From NCBI RefSeq assembly GCF_001787335.1, contig NZ_CP014674.1, positions 2,150,501 to 2,214,500 on the forward strand: a DNA stretch of 64,000 nucleotides, read 5' to 3'. Below the pieces are notes generated by a model. The model was not told the origin of the DNA. It saw nothing but the letters and a program-made list of their open reading frames with translations, and did no database searches. Positions 17,714-26,886 of this stretch are shown here, in pieces; within the stretch, counting starts at the first letter, position 1, and every line of letters starts with the position of its first letter. The position numbers were made by a program, and so were the translations under genes. The stretch comes from Kozakia baliensis (lineage in GTDB: Bacteria > Pseudomonadota > Alphaproteobacteria > Acetobacterales > Acetobacteraceae).

Positions 17714-18721
17714 TTAGCGCGGCCAATGCGCCAGGACGTCAGCCTTCACGCTCTCCGGCAGCGTCACGTAATCGAGTTGCTTGGCTTCGGCATCGCCCTT
17801 ATTCAGGCCGAACGTGAAGAAATCGCGCACTGCCTTGCTTTGCGCCGCGCTGGATGGGTTGGTCGGCACCAGCACGAACGTCGCGCTGACGATCGGCCAT
17901 GCTTGCGCGCCCGCCGCGTCGAGCAGGTCGACGGCATAACGGTCGGCATGCGCCCAATCGGCACCCTTCGCCGCTGCCGAGAAGCTTGCTGCCGTCGGCG
18001 CGACATACTGGCCGTCATGGTCCTTAAGCTGCGTCATGTTGAGGTGGTTACGATTGGCGTAGGCGTATTCGACGTAACCGACGCCACCTTCCGTCTCCTT
18101 GACGCTCGCCGCCACGCCGTCATTGCCGCGCGCACCCGCGCCACCGGCCCAAGCGACGGACGTGCCCGCGCCGAATTTCTGCTTCCATTCCGGGCTAAGC
18201 TTGGAAAGGTAAGAGGTGAACACGAAGCTCGTGCCTGAAGCATCGGCACGATGGACCGGCGCCACATCCGTTTCCGGCAGCTTCAAGCCCGGGTTCAGAG
18301 CCGCAATCTTCGGATCGTTCCATTCCGTGATGGTGCCGTTATACAGGCCAGCCAGCGTCGGGCCATCGAGCTTGAGCGTGCCCGGCGCAATGCCCGGAAC
18401 GTTCACGATCACCACGATGCCGCCCATGACAGTCGGGAACTGATAGAGCTTGTTGGAATCCAGCTTCGCGGCTTCCATCGGCTTGTCGGACGCACCGAAA
18501 TCCACCGTGCGCGCGATAACCTGGTTCTGGCCCGCTCCCGAACCCACGCTTTGGTAATTGACCGCAATACCTGCCTTCTGCTTGGCGGATTCACCCCACG
18601 CCCCGTAAATAGGAGCCGCGAAGCTTGAGCCCGCGCCGGTAATGCTGGCGGCATGCGCCTGGCCCGCTACAAAAGAAAGCGCGGTGCAAGCTGCAAGAGC
18701 GAAGAGACGGGACGAACGCAT
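17714..18721 (-). CDS. pstS: Phosphate ABC transporter substrate-binding protein PstS
   Basis: The protein has 335 residues with a cleavable signal peptide (cleavage after AHA near 24). The phosphate-binding motifs of PstS are present: ITGAGSSFAAPIY near 27-39, SVGSGAGQ near 58-65, DFGASD, and HRADASGTSFVF. It captures phosphate in the periplasm and delivers it to PstC/PstA. It is separate from the pstCAB-phoU-phoBR operon, lying past phoR and a divergent membrane-protein gene. A well-formed PHO box about 92 bases upstream of the start indicates its own PhoB-driven promoter. Confidence 0.96.
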   Translation of the reverse strand: MRSSRLFALAACTALSFVAGQAHAASITGAGSSFAAPIYGAWGESAKQKAGIAVNYQSVGSGAGQNQVIARTVDFGASDKPMEAAKLDSNKLYQFPTVMGGIVVIVNVPGIAPGTLKLDGPTLAGLYNGTITEWNDPKIAALNPGLKLPETDVAPVHRADASGTSFVFTSYLSKLSPEWKQKFGAGTSVAWAGGAGARGNDGVAASVKETEGGVGYVEYAYANRNHLNMTQLKDHDGQYVAPTAASFSAAAKGADWAHADRYAVDLLDAAGAQAWPIVSATFVLVPTNPSSAAQSKAVRDFFTFGLNKGDAEAKQLDYVTLPESVKADVLAHWPR

Positions 18722-18812
18722 GATATTTGTCGATCCTTCGTAAAATCATACCGTATAATGAAAACGGCTTTGTTTCTGTACAGGCACTCGTTTATGCCTG
18801 ACAGGGTTTTTG

Positions 18813-18830
18813 CATGATAGTTTCATGACA
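18813..18830 (-). promoter_or_regulatory. PHO box upstream of pstS
   Basis: On the minus strand the sequence reads TGTCATG-AAAC-TATCATG: two direct repeats of seven bases separated by four, the arrangement that PhoB dimers bind. It is about 92 bases upstream of the pstS start. It also overlaps the presumed start of the divergent membrane-protein gene, which might therefore also respond to phosphate. Confidence 0.7.
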
Positions 18831-19232
18831 CGGGCGAATAATCACTTGATTAACAACACTCTACCACCCGGCTGGCATCCCTCTCTCAGCGTTCCGCCCG
18901 ATACGCAGGACGCCAAGCGATGGGCCTGGATCGTCCATATCCTCTATATCGCGTCGTTCTTCGCCGGCATCACAAGCATTCCCGGCGTCATCGTCGCCTA
19001 TCTCAAACGCCGGGATGCCCTCGGCACGATCTATGAAAGCCATTTCACCTACGCCATCCGCACGTTCTGGCTCGGCCTCGTCTTCGCCATCGTAACGACA
19101 ACGCTCTGCTTCGTGCTGGTAGGCTACGCTATCCTGCCATTCTTTTTCATCTGGTGGCTGATCCGCGTTATCCGTCCGGTCGTCGCCTTGATGGACAACC
19201 GCCCTATCGCTAACCCGACCGGTTTTTTCTAA
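18825..19232 (+). CDS. Small membrane protein, DUF4870-like, inside the pho locus
   Basis: The protein has about 135 residues with three hydrophobic spans (about residues 39-60, 80-108 and 112-125). The N-terminal cytosolic part (DTQDAKRWAWIVHILYIASF) and the central YESHFTYAIRTFW resemble DUF4870/Tic20-like small membrane proteins; I hold that loosely. It points away from pstS and toward phoR, overlapping the phoR stop by four bases. No clear ribosome-binding site precedes ATG 18825; a TTG at 18810 with CAGGG nearby is the alternative start. Its position within the phosphate genes is suggestive but no role can be stated. Confidence 0.68.
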   Translation: MTRANNHLINNTLPPGWHPSLSVPPDTQDAKRWAWIVHILYIASFFAGITSIPGVIVAYLKRRDALGTIYESHFTYAIRTFWLGLVFAIVTTTLCFVLVGYAILPFFFIWWLIRVIRPVVALMDNRPIANPTGFF

Positions 19233-20377
19233 GCCGCCAACGGCAGCCAGATGCAGCACGTCATGCCCTGGCCCTCTCCGCTCTTGAGGCGCAGACGGCC
19301 CCCATGCCGATCCACGATGTGCTTGACGATCGCCAGACCCAGCCCCGTACCCGATTGCGGCGCGCGCTTCTGGCGCTCCACGCGGTAAAAGCGCTCCGTC
19401 AAACGCGGCACATGCATCTCATCCACGCCTGGACCATTATCCGAAACGCAAAACTCCACGCCGCCTTTAATTTCCAAATGTGCGCCCACACGAATGCGCA
19501 CGCCATCTCCGCCATATTTGACCGCGTTCTCGATCAGATTCAGCAGAACCTGAACGAGTTGATCTTCATCCCCCTGAAAGAAACAATCCTCTTCGACAGG
19601 CAGCAGATCAAGCTCCGCTTCGGCATTGCGCATGATCACTGCGCTCTCCTCCAGAACGCGATCCATGACATCCAGAACCGAGACCATTTCTTGAGGGCGC
19701 AGATGCTCCAGACGCTGCACGCGGGAAAGATATAACAACCGTTCGATCAAACGCTGCATACGCGCGGCCTGCGCCGCCATGATCGCCAGAAACTGCTGCT
19801 GTGCTGCGGGGTCGTCCGCCGCCGGTCCCTGCAATGTCTCGATAAATCCACTGAGCGACGCCAGCGGCGTACGCAATTCATGGCTTGCATAGGCGATAAA
19901 ATCGGCACGCATCCGGTCCACCGCCTCCGCTTCGGAACGATCGTCCAGAACGCAAAGAACGCCCTCTCCCCATTGATGCGTTCCTCCAAATTCGGAGGAC
20001 CAACAACGAAACGATGCCTGAACCACACGCCGAACCGGCACATCGAGTTCCAACGTCGTCGTCACGCTCTGTTCGGGTTTGATCGCCACCAAAACCGATT
20101 GCGCCGCCGGATGGCGGATCACCGCTCCCAGAGAATCCCCGAATTGAGCATGCGCTTCCCGATTGGCGTGCCGAATCTTACCGCTCGGGTCGAGCAACAC
20201 CACAGGCGCAGGAAGCAATTCCGCCAAAATAAATGGAGAAGAAAACGGATTTTCTTCAACGGAGGGCGGTTTTAAGAGTACCTGCGCTTCGATAGGGCGC
20301 CAATAAGCCCGCCAAGCCACGCCCCAGCCAACCAGAGCCAACAACCATGGTAGCCAGGCGAAGAACATCTCCGTCAC
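19229..20377 (-). CDS. phoR: Phosphate regulon sensor histidine kinase PhoR
   Basis: The protein has 382 residues. An N-terminal membrane segment (about 5-25) is followed by a PAS-like domain (about 50-145). The dimerisation domain has His166 in SHELRTP, and the catalytic domain has the N-box NLIENAVKYGG, the D/G1 box DNGPGVD and the G2 box GTGLGLAIV. It autophosphorylates and passes phosphate to PhoB when Pst signals shortage. It is last in the pst-pho operon, six bases after phoB. It has a single membrane hairpin region and no periplasmic sensor domain, as usual for PhoR. Confidence 0.94.
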   Translation of the reverse strand: MTEMFFAWLPWLLALVGWGVAWRAYWRPIEAQVLLKPPSVEENPFSSPFILAELLPAPVVLLDPSGKIRHANREAHAQFGDSLGAVIRHPAAQSVLVAIKPEQSVTTTLELDVPVRRVVQASFRCWSSEFGGTHQWGEGVLCVLDDRSEAEAVDRMRADFIAYASHELRTPLASLSGFIETLQGPAADDPAAQQQFLAIMAAQAARMQRLIERLLYLSRVQRLEHLRPQEMVSVLDVMDRVLEESAVIMRNAEAELDLLPVEEDCFFQGDEDQLVQVLLNLIENAVKYGGDGVRIRVGAHLEIKGGVEFCVSDNGPGVDEMHVPRLTERFYRVERQKRAPQSGTGLGLAIVKHIVDRHGGRLRLKSGEGQGMTCCIWLPLAA

Positions 20378-20383
20378 GGGGCG

Positions 20384-21076
20384 TCAGGCCGTATCGTCCA
20401 AAGCATATCCCGCCGAACGCACAGTGCGTACGAAATCCGGCTCGTCTCCTTCGTTCAAGGCGCGACGCAAACGGCGAATATGCACGTCGATCGTGCGCAG
20501 TTCGACGTGCACATTCGCACCCCAAACTTTCTGAAGCAGATCATCACGAGAAAACACCCGCCGTGGATTGCGCATGAAAAACTCCAACAGACGAAATTCC
20601 GTCGGCCCCAACGTCAACGCACGGCTATTGCGTTCCGCGCGATGCGTTTGCAGATCCAAGCGCAAATCGGCGAAGCTCAGAACGTCATGAGTGCCCTGCA
20701 CGCGGCGCAGCAACGCGCGAAGCCGCGCATCGAGCGCTTCGATGCTGCATGGCTTGACGATATAATCGTCCGCTCCGCTATCCAGGCCCTGAATACTGTC
20801 TTGCTCGTCCGAACGGGCCGTAAGCATCAAAACCGGCACATCGCGCAATTGCGGATTGCTGCGGATGCGGCGGCAAAGATCGATCCCCGACATGCCCGGC
20901 AGCATCCAATCCAACACCAGAACGTCGGGCCTAAATTGTTCCAGTTTTTCTAAAGCCGCCTCACCGTCCGTTTCGGCTTCCACGCGATAACCCAGCTTAT
21001 CCAGGTTATAGCGCAGCATTAATTGCAGGGCCGGATCATCCTCGACCAGAAGTACACGCGCCGCAGGAGGTTTCAT
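20384..21076 (-). CDS. phoB: Phosphate regulon response regulator PhoB
   Basis: The protein has 230 residues. The receiver domain has Asp13/Asp14, phospho-acceptor Asp56 (VLVLDWMLPG) and Lys in YIVKPCS. The C-terminal OmpR-type winged helix (about 130-228) includes LGPTEFRLLEFFM and TIDVHIRRLRRAL. It activates genes carrying PHO boxes, such as the one before pstS. Its start overlaps the phoU stop by four bases, and phoR follows, so expression is coupled to the transporter. Confidence 0.95.
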   Translation of the reverse strand: MKPPAARVLLVEDDPALQLMLRYNLDKLGYRVEAETDGEAALEKLEQFRPDVLVLDWMLPGMSGIDLCRRIRSNPQLRDVPVLMLTARSDEQDSIQGLDSGADDYIVKPCSIEALDARLRALLRRVQGTHDVLSFADLRLDLQTHRAERNSRALTLGPTEFRLLEFFMRNPRRVFSRDDLLQKVWGANVHVELRTIDVHIRRLRRALNEGDEPDFVRTVRSAGYALDDTA

Positions 21077-21792
21077 CGCGGATCCAAGCTCTCCGCAGAT
21101 GAGGCGCTTCCACCACGTGGGCGCATCGCCGGTAGATTCTCGCCCATTACCGCGTAATAAACTCGCTCGGCGATGTTGGTGGCATGATCGCCAATCCGCT
21201 CGAAATTCTTGGCGATGAACAGCAAGTGCGTGCAGGGTCCAATATTGCGCGGGTCTTCCATCATGTATGTGACCAGCGCCCGGAACATCGACGTGTAATA
21301 TTCATCCACCGCCCGGTCGGATTGCCAAACTTCCGTCGCGCGCTCGGCATCCTGCTGCGTCAGCGCATCAATGGCTCGGCGCAAATTCTCCTGCACCAGA
21401 CGCCCCATGCTGCGCAGTCCGGAAAGCGAGACTTGGCTATCCGCCAGATCGAACCGCGTGCTGCGCCGTGCGATGGAGGCCGCATAATCGCCGATACGTT
21501 CCAGATCGCCGGTGATCTTCAAAGCCGCGACGATCTCGCGCAAATCCCCGGCCATCGGGCTGCGCAACGCCAGAAGGCGGATCGACAACGCCTCGACATC
21601 GCGCTCAAGCGCATCCACCTGCGGGTCCTGCGCCGGAGCCGCCTGCGCGGCGGCCTCGTCACGCTCCGTTACGGCCGCGACGGCCTGCGCCACCTGGCTT
21701 TCCACGATGCCGCCCATACGCGCCATCATGGCGCGCAACCGGTCAAGCTCCTGCTCGTAGCTCTTGACGGTATGAACACTGTCCATCGGCAT
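21073..21792 (-). CDS. phoU: Phosphate signalling protein PhoU
   Basis: The protein has 239 residues made of two three-helix PhoU repeats. The first has RDEAAAQAAPAQDPQVDALE and RSPMAGDLREIVAALKIT with DLERIGDYA. The second has ALVTYMMEDPRNIGPCTHLLFIAKNFERIGDHATNIAE. The paired E/DRIGD metal-binding motifs are conserved. It links the Pst transporter with PhoR to hold the regulon off when phosphate is plentiful. It lies between pstB and phoB in the operon. GGGAG precedes the ATG at 21792. Confidence 0.95.
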   Translation of the reverse strand: MPMDSVHTVKSYEQELDRLRAMMARMGGIVESQVAQAVAAVTERDEAAAQAAPAQDPQVDALERDVEALSIRLLALRSPMAGDLREIVAALKITGDLERIGDYAASIARRSTRFDLADSQVSLSGLRSMGRLVQENLRRAIDALTQQDAERATEVWQSDRAVDEYYTSMFRALVTYMMEDPRNIGPCTHLLFIAKNFERIGDHATNIAERVYYAVMGENLPAMRPRGGSASSAESLDPR

Positions 21793-21822
21793 GCTTCTAC
21801 GCTCCCGCCATGAATAAAAATC

Positions 21823-22629
21823 TTACCCGAAACGACCGGTAATATAGTCTTGCGTCTGCTTCTGACGCGGATTGGTGAACATGCGGTCCGCACTGTCCAT
21901 TTCAATCAACTGACCTAGATAGAAGAACGCCACCTGATCAGCGCAACGCGCCGCCTGTTGCATGTTATGCGTCACGATCGCAATCGTGAAATCCTGCTTG
22001 AGTTCGTCCAGCAATTCCTCGATCCGCGCCGTGGAGATCGGGTCCAGCGCTGAAGTCGGCTCGTCCAGAAGCAGAACTTCCGGCTTGGTCGCAATGCTGC
22101 GTGCAATGCACAAACGCTGCTGCTGCCCGCCCGAAAGCCCCGTCGCCGGGTCCTTGAGGCGGTCGCGCACTTCCTTCCACAACGCCACGCGCGTCAGCAC
22201 ATCTTCCACGCGCGCATCCATCTGCGAGCGAGACAAACGCTCGTGCAGACGCACGCCGAAGGCGATGTTGTCGTAAATGGACATCGGGAACGGCGTCGGC
22301 TTCTGAAACACCATGCCGATCCGTGAACGCAGCATGTTCACATCCAACGCCGGATCGAGAATATCCGCCCCATCGAACATCGCCGAACCCGTGGCGCGTT
22401 GCCCCGGATAAAGATCGTACATCCGGTTGAAAATGCGCAGCAGCGTGGATTTGCCGCAACCCGAAGGCCCGATCATGGCCGTCACACGCTGGCTCATGAA
22501 ATCCATGTTGATGTTCTTCAGCGCGTGCTTCTCGCCATAATAGAAATCGAGATTGCGCACCTTGAGCGCAGCCTGCGCGTCTTCGGTCCCATGAGAAGTC
22601 ACAGCCAATTCACTTATCGCGTCGTTCAT
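21823..22629 (-). CDS. pstB: Phosphate ABC transporter ATP-binding protein PstB
   Basis: The protein has 268 residues and is the ATPase of the phosphate importer. Walker [10 protein letters not shown] is at 54-62, the ABC signature is LSGGQQQR, Walker B is [12 protein letters not shown], and the H-loop is in IVTHNMQQA. The specific PstB features [13 protein letters not shown] and FFYLGQLIE are present, and residues 228-268 match the family's end. It works with PstC and PstA in the inner membrane. It follows pstA after 15 bases. Confidence 0.97.
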   Translation of the reverse strand: MNDAISELAVTSHGTEDAQAALKVRNLDFYYGEKHALKNINMDFMSQRVTAMIGPSGCGKSTLLRIFNRMYDLYPGQRATGSAMFDGADILDPALDVNMLRSRIGMVFQKPTPFPMSIYDNIAFGVRLHERLSRSQMDARVEDVLTRVALWKEVRDRLKDPATGLSGGQQQRLCIARSIATKPEVLLLDEPTSALDPISTARIEELLDELKQDFTIAIVTHNMQQAARCADQVAFFYLGQLIEMDSADRMFTNPRQKQTQDYITGRFG

Positions 22630-22644
22630 GACAACCGGAACCTC

Positions 22645-23535
22645 TTAGGACTGCGTGCGGCGGAAGCCGAACCGCACGATAATATTAATGCTCAGCACGC
22701 CTAACGTCACCAAAAGCGCGCCGGTCCAGGCCAGACGCACCCAATCGTCGTAGGAAGCGCCCGCATATTGGTAAATGGCAATCGGCAGGCTCGCCATCGG
22801 CTTATCTAGGCTAAACGACCAATTCTGATTGCCGAGCGACGTGAAAAGAAGCGGAGCCGTCTCGCCGCTGACGCGCGCCAGAGCCAGCAATATGCCGGTC
22901 AGTACGCCCGGCGCCGCCGAACGCAGGCACAGGAACAATACCACACGCCATTGCGGCGCGCCTAAGGCTGAACCCGCCTCGCGCATCGCAACCGGCACCA
23001 GCCGCAGCATATCTTCCGTGGTGCGCACGATAATCGGCACGGCCAGAATCGCCAGCGCCACCGAACCTGCAAAGCCCGAGAAATGGCCGAACGGCGCGAC
23101 CAAAACGAGATAGACGAATAACCCGATCAGAATGGAAGGGGCTGAAAGCAACACATCGGAGACGAAACGCACGGCTGAGGCGAAACGCGATCCCCTCCCG
23201 AATTCAGAAAGATAAATCCCGCAGCCCAACCCAATCGGCGTGCCGATCAGCAGCGCCATCGCCGTTTGAATTATACTGCCGAGAATGGCGTTCGCCAGAC
23301 CGCCATTGCTGCCCGGCGGTCCCATCGGATAGATCAATGCCGCAATTGAAAGACCCGCGACGCCGTTCCAGAGCAAGGTTCCCAAAATCGATGCGAGCAC
23401 AAGAACCAGAATCCCGGTCGTCGCTGCACCGAACACCGTCGCCGCTTTGTCCATCATCAGGCGGCGCGACGCACGGGGCCCTTTACGCCAGCCTTTGCCG
23501 AGCACTTGTTGCTGACCTGCCACCTGCTGCGTCAT
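22645..23535 (-). CDS. pstA: Phosphate ABC transporter permease PstA
   Basis: The protein has 296 residues and six predicted membrane spans. The EAA loop of the permease is visible in MREAGSALGAPQWRVVLFLCLRSA, and GIYLSEFGRGS and SGETAPLLFTSLGNQ are typical of PstA. It forms the channel with PstC. Its ATG overlaps the pstC stop (ATGA), so both subunits are co-translated. The first 30 residues are hydrophilic and variable. Confidence 0.95.
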   Translation of the reverse strand: MTQQVAGQQQVLGKGWRKGPRASRRLMMDKAATVFGAATTGILVLVLASILGTLLWNGVAGLSIAALIYPMGPPGSNGGLANAILGSIIQTAMALLIGTPIGLGCGIYLSEFGRGSRFASAVRFVSDVLLSAPSILIGLFVYLVLVAPFGHFSGFAGSVALAILAVPIIVRTTEDMLRLVPVAMREAGSALGAPQWRVVLFLCLRSAAPGVLTGILLALARVSGETAPLLFTSLGNQNWSFSLDKPMASLPIAIYQYAGASYDDWVRLAWTGALLVTLGVLSINIIVRFGFRRTQS

Positions 23536-24533
23536 GAGTGCTTCTCCCGCAACAACCAGCGCGCGACGGCAAGAGTCGCGAACGATAGCAACATCAGAAT
23601 GAAGCCGAGCGCCAGGAGCGAAGAAAGCTTCAAGCTGCCCGCCGGGCTTTCCGGAAATTCCAGCGCCACCAGGGACGCCACCGTGTTGCGCGGCGCAAAC
23701 AACGACCAGCCGATCGTGTTGGCGTTACCGATCACGAACGTCACCGCCATCGTCTCGCCGAGCGCGCGCCCCATACCGAGCACCACACCGCCGATCATGC
23801 CCGCGCGCGCCCAGGGCACCACAACCTGACGCATCACTTCCCAACGCGTCGCGCCCAGCCCGTAGGCGCTTTCACGCAGCATCGTCGGCATAACACGAAA
23901 CACGTCACGCATGACGGCGGTGATGAACGGGGTGATCATCACCGCCAAAACCAATCCGCCCGTCAGCAACCCATAGCCGAACGGTGCGCCATGCACGAGC
24001 CAGCGGACGCCCGGCGTATGGCCGAAATTATGCCGAAGAAACGGCTGAACGTGCCGCGCCATGAACGGCACGATGATGAAGAAGCCCCACATACCGAAAA
24101 TGATCGACGGCACCGCGGCCAAAAGCTGCACGGCCGTGCCGACGATTTCCGCCACCATGGGCGGTGCGATCGCCGTCAGCCAGAACGCCGCCCCGAAAGC
24201 GAGCGGCACGGCAATCAGAACCGCGATGAGCGTCGACGCCAATGTTCCGAAAACGGGAGCCAGAGCGCCATATTGGTCCGCGACCGGGTTCCAGATATTG
24301 CTGATGACGAATTCCGGACCGAACACGCGGAACGCATGCGCACCGCCGAGTGCCATGGTCAGCACCAACCCGCCAAGGGAAAGCAGCACCAATAACGCGC
24401 AAGCGCCCACCAAAAGGCGAAACAACCGGTCGCCCCGCCAGAATGGAGTCTGCTTAGCGGTTGGCAGTGAAGGCATCTTATCCCGCGAAGCGGAGGCGCT
24501 CGTCATGCGTTCGGTCAGTCCCGGATCAGACAA
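23532..24533 (-). CDS. pstC: Phosphate ABC transporter permease PstC
   Basis: The protein has 333 residues. After a polar tail of about 35 residues there are six membrane spans; the EAA loop reads LRESAYGLGATRWEVMRQVVVPWA and is followed by GRALGETMAVTFVIGN, typical of PstC. I chose the TTG start at 24533, which has AAGGTG seven bases upstream; an ATG nine codons later is the alternative. It is the first gene of pstC-pstA-pstB-phoU-phoB-phoR. A weak PHO-box-like sequence lies 85-115 bases upstream. Confidence 0.94.
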   Translation of the reverse strand: MSDPGLTERMTSASASRDKMPSLPTAKQTPFWRGDRLFRLLVGACALLVLLSLGGLVLTMALGGAHAFRVFGPEFVISNIWNPVADQYGALAPVFGTLASTLIAVLIAVPLAFGAAFWLTAIAPPMVAEIVGTAVQLLAAVPSIIFGMWGFFIIVPFMARHVQPFLRHNFGHTPGVRWLVHGAPFGYGLLTGGLVLAVMITPFITAVMRDVFRVMPTMLRESAYGLGATRWEVMRQVVVPWARAGMIGGVVLGMGRALGETMAVTFVIGNANTIGWSLFAPRNTVASLVALEFPESPAGSLKLSSLLALGFILMLLSFATLAVARWLLREKHS

Positions 24534-24617
24534 AAATTCACCTTACGGCGTCAAAACTCGCCCGTCCTGTAGCTTTACGAAGCCGAACAGACAACAAGCG
24601 ATCCACGCGCAACGGCA

Positions 24618-24649
24618 TTAATGTTTTATGACATCACGAAATGTGACGT
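24618..24649 (-). promoter_or_regulatory. Candidate PHO-box region before pstC
   Basis: On the minus strand, GTCACAT-TTCG-TGATGTCATA-AAAC-ATTAATG contains three spaced TGTCA-like half sites at about 11-base intervals. The second and third are degenerate. It lies upstream of pstC and overlaps the tail of the dead glycosyltransferase gene. The match is weaker than that before pstS. Confidence 0.38.
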
Positions 24650-25607
24650 CCTTTTATCCAGCCGTGAAGCAAAAAATCCATCAGCGGCCCTAATGTCCAA
24701 CCGCGTAGATCGGGATTGTTTTGCACGTAACGCTCTGCATTCCACACGAAGCTACCACGCGGATCGGACATCAGAAGTTCCGGCGCGCCATACCCGGATA
24801 ACGCACCTTGCAGCCCACGCGCCCACGGTGAAAATACCTGCAAGCACGAGCCGTAACGCCGCGCATGGGCTTCTTCTCCTCGCAGCAACAAATTCACCAA
24901 ATGCCGCCCCGGCAGGTTTGGATTGGCCGCATATCGCTCCAGTGCGCGTGGATCATCCGGGTCCACCAAAGAATTGTTCAGCTTTTGCCGGGCGCGGTCG
25001 CACATCTTCGCATAAGGATAATTATGCCAATGCAGATAGGTGAAGCGCGTTCCGGCAAATCCTCTCGTCAGCCGGGAATTGGGATTGTGCTGGCCGTTAT
25101 CGACCACATCCGCGGCCCCCGCTCGCAAGAAAAACCTTGTAAAAATTCAGGATCGACCGCGAACCAACCCGGTCGATCCACCAGATTGAATAAAGATATT
25201 CCAATGCGGAAAGCGCGGCGCTCGCCTTTCAGGCGCAATAGTTCCGCCAGAACATCCTCGCGTGCCGCGCTGAGGCCGTCATCCGTCACCACCGCCAACA
25301 ATTCATCGCAATCGACGGGAATGGCGAAATCATAGCCGCCGCGTTCGTCCCATTGCCGGATTTATTCACGGAAATGCAGGCCTTTCGCCTAAAAATCCCC
25401 GCTATGACGATATTCCTGGAGCACGGTCGCGCCGCACGCCGCCGCATGGTCAAGCAAATGCAAGGTCAGCGGATCGGTCGAGCCATTATCGAGAAGCGTC
25501 AGATGGTTCATGCCGAACAAGCGCGCATAATGAGAAAGCCATGCCATCAGAAGCGCCCCCTCATCGCGCTGCATCATGACGACACGCACGGAGGGTTCAG
25601 TCGTCAT
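24634..25607 (-). pseudogene. Glycosyltransferase family 2-type gene, broken by two stops and a frameshift
   Basis: The reading frame starts at 25607 with a good upstream AGGGAG and reads like a GT2-like enzyme (VVMMQRDEGALLMAWLSHY, LTLLDNGSTDPL). It meets TAG at 25389-25391, then after nine codons TAA at 25362-25364, and then continues in the same frame with IRQWDERGGYDFAIPVDCDE, the expected DxD region. Near 25120-25130 the frame shifts inside a T-run (GGTTTTTCTTGCG); one extra T would restore it. The C-terminal third (YLHWHNYPYAKM to LLHGWIKGRHIS) is then open to 24634. Together about 324 codons remain. Decay is the simple reading. Confidence 0.85.
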
Positions 25608-25633
25608 TGCCTGCGCTCCCTATCGTCGCCTCC

Positions 25634-26836
25634 CTAGCGGACGATGCGCCCCGCTCGGTAATCCTCCGCTACGCTCAATAGCCAAATCCCGAACCCGCCG
25701 ATCGACAGAGCCAACCCGACCCAGCCCACGGATGTCCAGCCCAACCCGGCCGAGATCGCCAAGCCGCCCAGCCAGGGGCCGACGGCATTGGCGATGTTGA
25801 ACGCGCTCTGGTTCAACGCCGCCGCCAAGCTTTCCGCTCCAACGGCCACCGCCAGCAAGCGCGCCTGCACGACCGTCGCCAAACCGCCGCTGCATCCCAC
25901 CATGAACACCACGGCAGCCAGCGAATAGATCTCATGCGAGGCTGCCGGGAACCCGGCCATGGAGGCCGCGCCCATCAGCAGGACGCCGCCCATGGTCGGC
26001 ATCATCTTATGATCCGCCAACCATGCACAAACCAACGTGCCTATCGTCATGCCGATGCCGAACACTGCGAGCAACGCGGGCACCATCGATTCGGATACGT
26101 GCGTAACGTTGATCATGATCGACGCCAGATAGGTATAGATGCAAAACACACTACCGAACCCCACGGCCCCGATCGCCAGCGTCAGCCAAACCTGCCGAAT
26201 CCGCAACGCCGCCAATTCGCTCTTGAGGCTTGCATCCGCCCGCACGCGATCGCGGGGGGCGAAGCGCGCAAGAAGAACGGCCGTGCAGATGGCAAGGAAC
26301 GCAATCAGCGCGAACGCCCAGCGCCAGCCCGCGAACTGCCCAATGGCGTTGGCCAGCGGTACGCCGCCGATCGTTGCGATGGTCAAACCCAACACCACGC
26401 GCGCCACAGCCTGGGATCGCTTATTGGGCGGCACCAGCGAGGCCGCCAACACGCCCGCCGTTCCGAAATAAGCGCCATGCGGCAGGCCGCTGATGAAACG
26501 GGATAGCAACAATAGAGGAAAGTTCGGAGCGAGCGCGCTCAAGCCATTGCCGATCGCGTAAAACAGCATCATCCCAATCAACAGGCCACGTCGGCTGATT
26601 TTCGTGCTGAACAGCGCAATGGTCGGTGCGCCGACACAGACGCCCGCGGCGTAAAGAACAATGGCATGCCCTGCCTGCGGGTCCGTGATCCCTAGGCTCC
26701 TCGCGATCATCGGCACGAGGCTCATCGCCGCGAATTCAGCCGTTCCAATCGTGAAGCCACCGAGCCCCAAAGCGAAAAATATCGAGCGCAGCCCCATTGC
26801 CGTGCGGGGCGCGCCTTCAAGCGCAACTTCGCTCAT
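25634..26836 (-). CDS. MFS transporter, DHA1 family (AraJ/YdhP-like drug or sugar efflux)
   Basis: The protein has 400 residues and 12 predicted membrane spans. The loop 2-3 MFS signature appears as FSTKISRRGLLIGMMLFYAIGNGLSALAP. GLPHGAYFGTAGVLAASLVPPNKR is typical of the arabinose/sugar efflux subgroup of the DHA1 family. It probably exports small compounds; the substrate is unknown. The gene stands alone, divergent from the HpxZ-like gene, with 50 bases between their starts. Confidence 0.85.
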   Translation of the reverse strand: MSEVALEGAPRTAMGLRSIFFALGLGGFTIGTAEFAAMSLVPMIARSLGITDPQAGHAIVLYAAGVCVGAPTIALFSTKISRRGLLIGMMLFYAIGNGLSALAPNFPLLLLSRFISGLPHGAYFGTAGVLAASLVPPNKRSQAVARVVLGLTIATIGGVPLANAIGQFAGWRWAFALIAFLAICTAVLLARFAPRDRVRADASLKSELAALRIRQVWLTLAIGAVGFGSVFCIYTYLASIMINVTHVSESMVPALLAVFGIGMTIGTLVCAWLADHKMMPTMGGVLLMGAASMAGFPAASHEIYSLAAVVFMVGCSGGLATVVQARLLAVAVGAESLAAALNQSAFNIANAVGPWLGGLAISAGLGWTSVGWVGLALSIGGFGIWLLSVAEDYRAGRIVR

Positions 26837-26886
26837 GCCATCCTCAGTTCAGCGTAAATAATGAGACGATTTTCAGGAGCCCTGGC

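Noticed and set aside
25068-25607. Stop codons in the glycosyltransferase considered as programmed recoding
   Set aside because: Two different stops (TAG and TAA) within nine codons plus a frameshift further on fit decay, not recoding; no selenocysteine or slippery-site context was seen.
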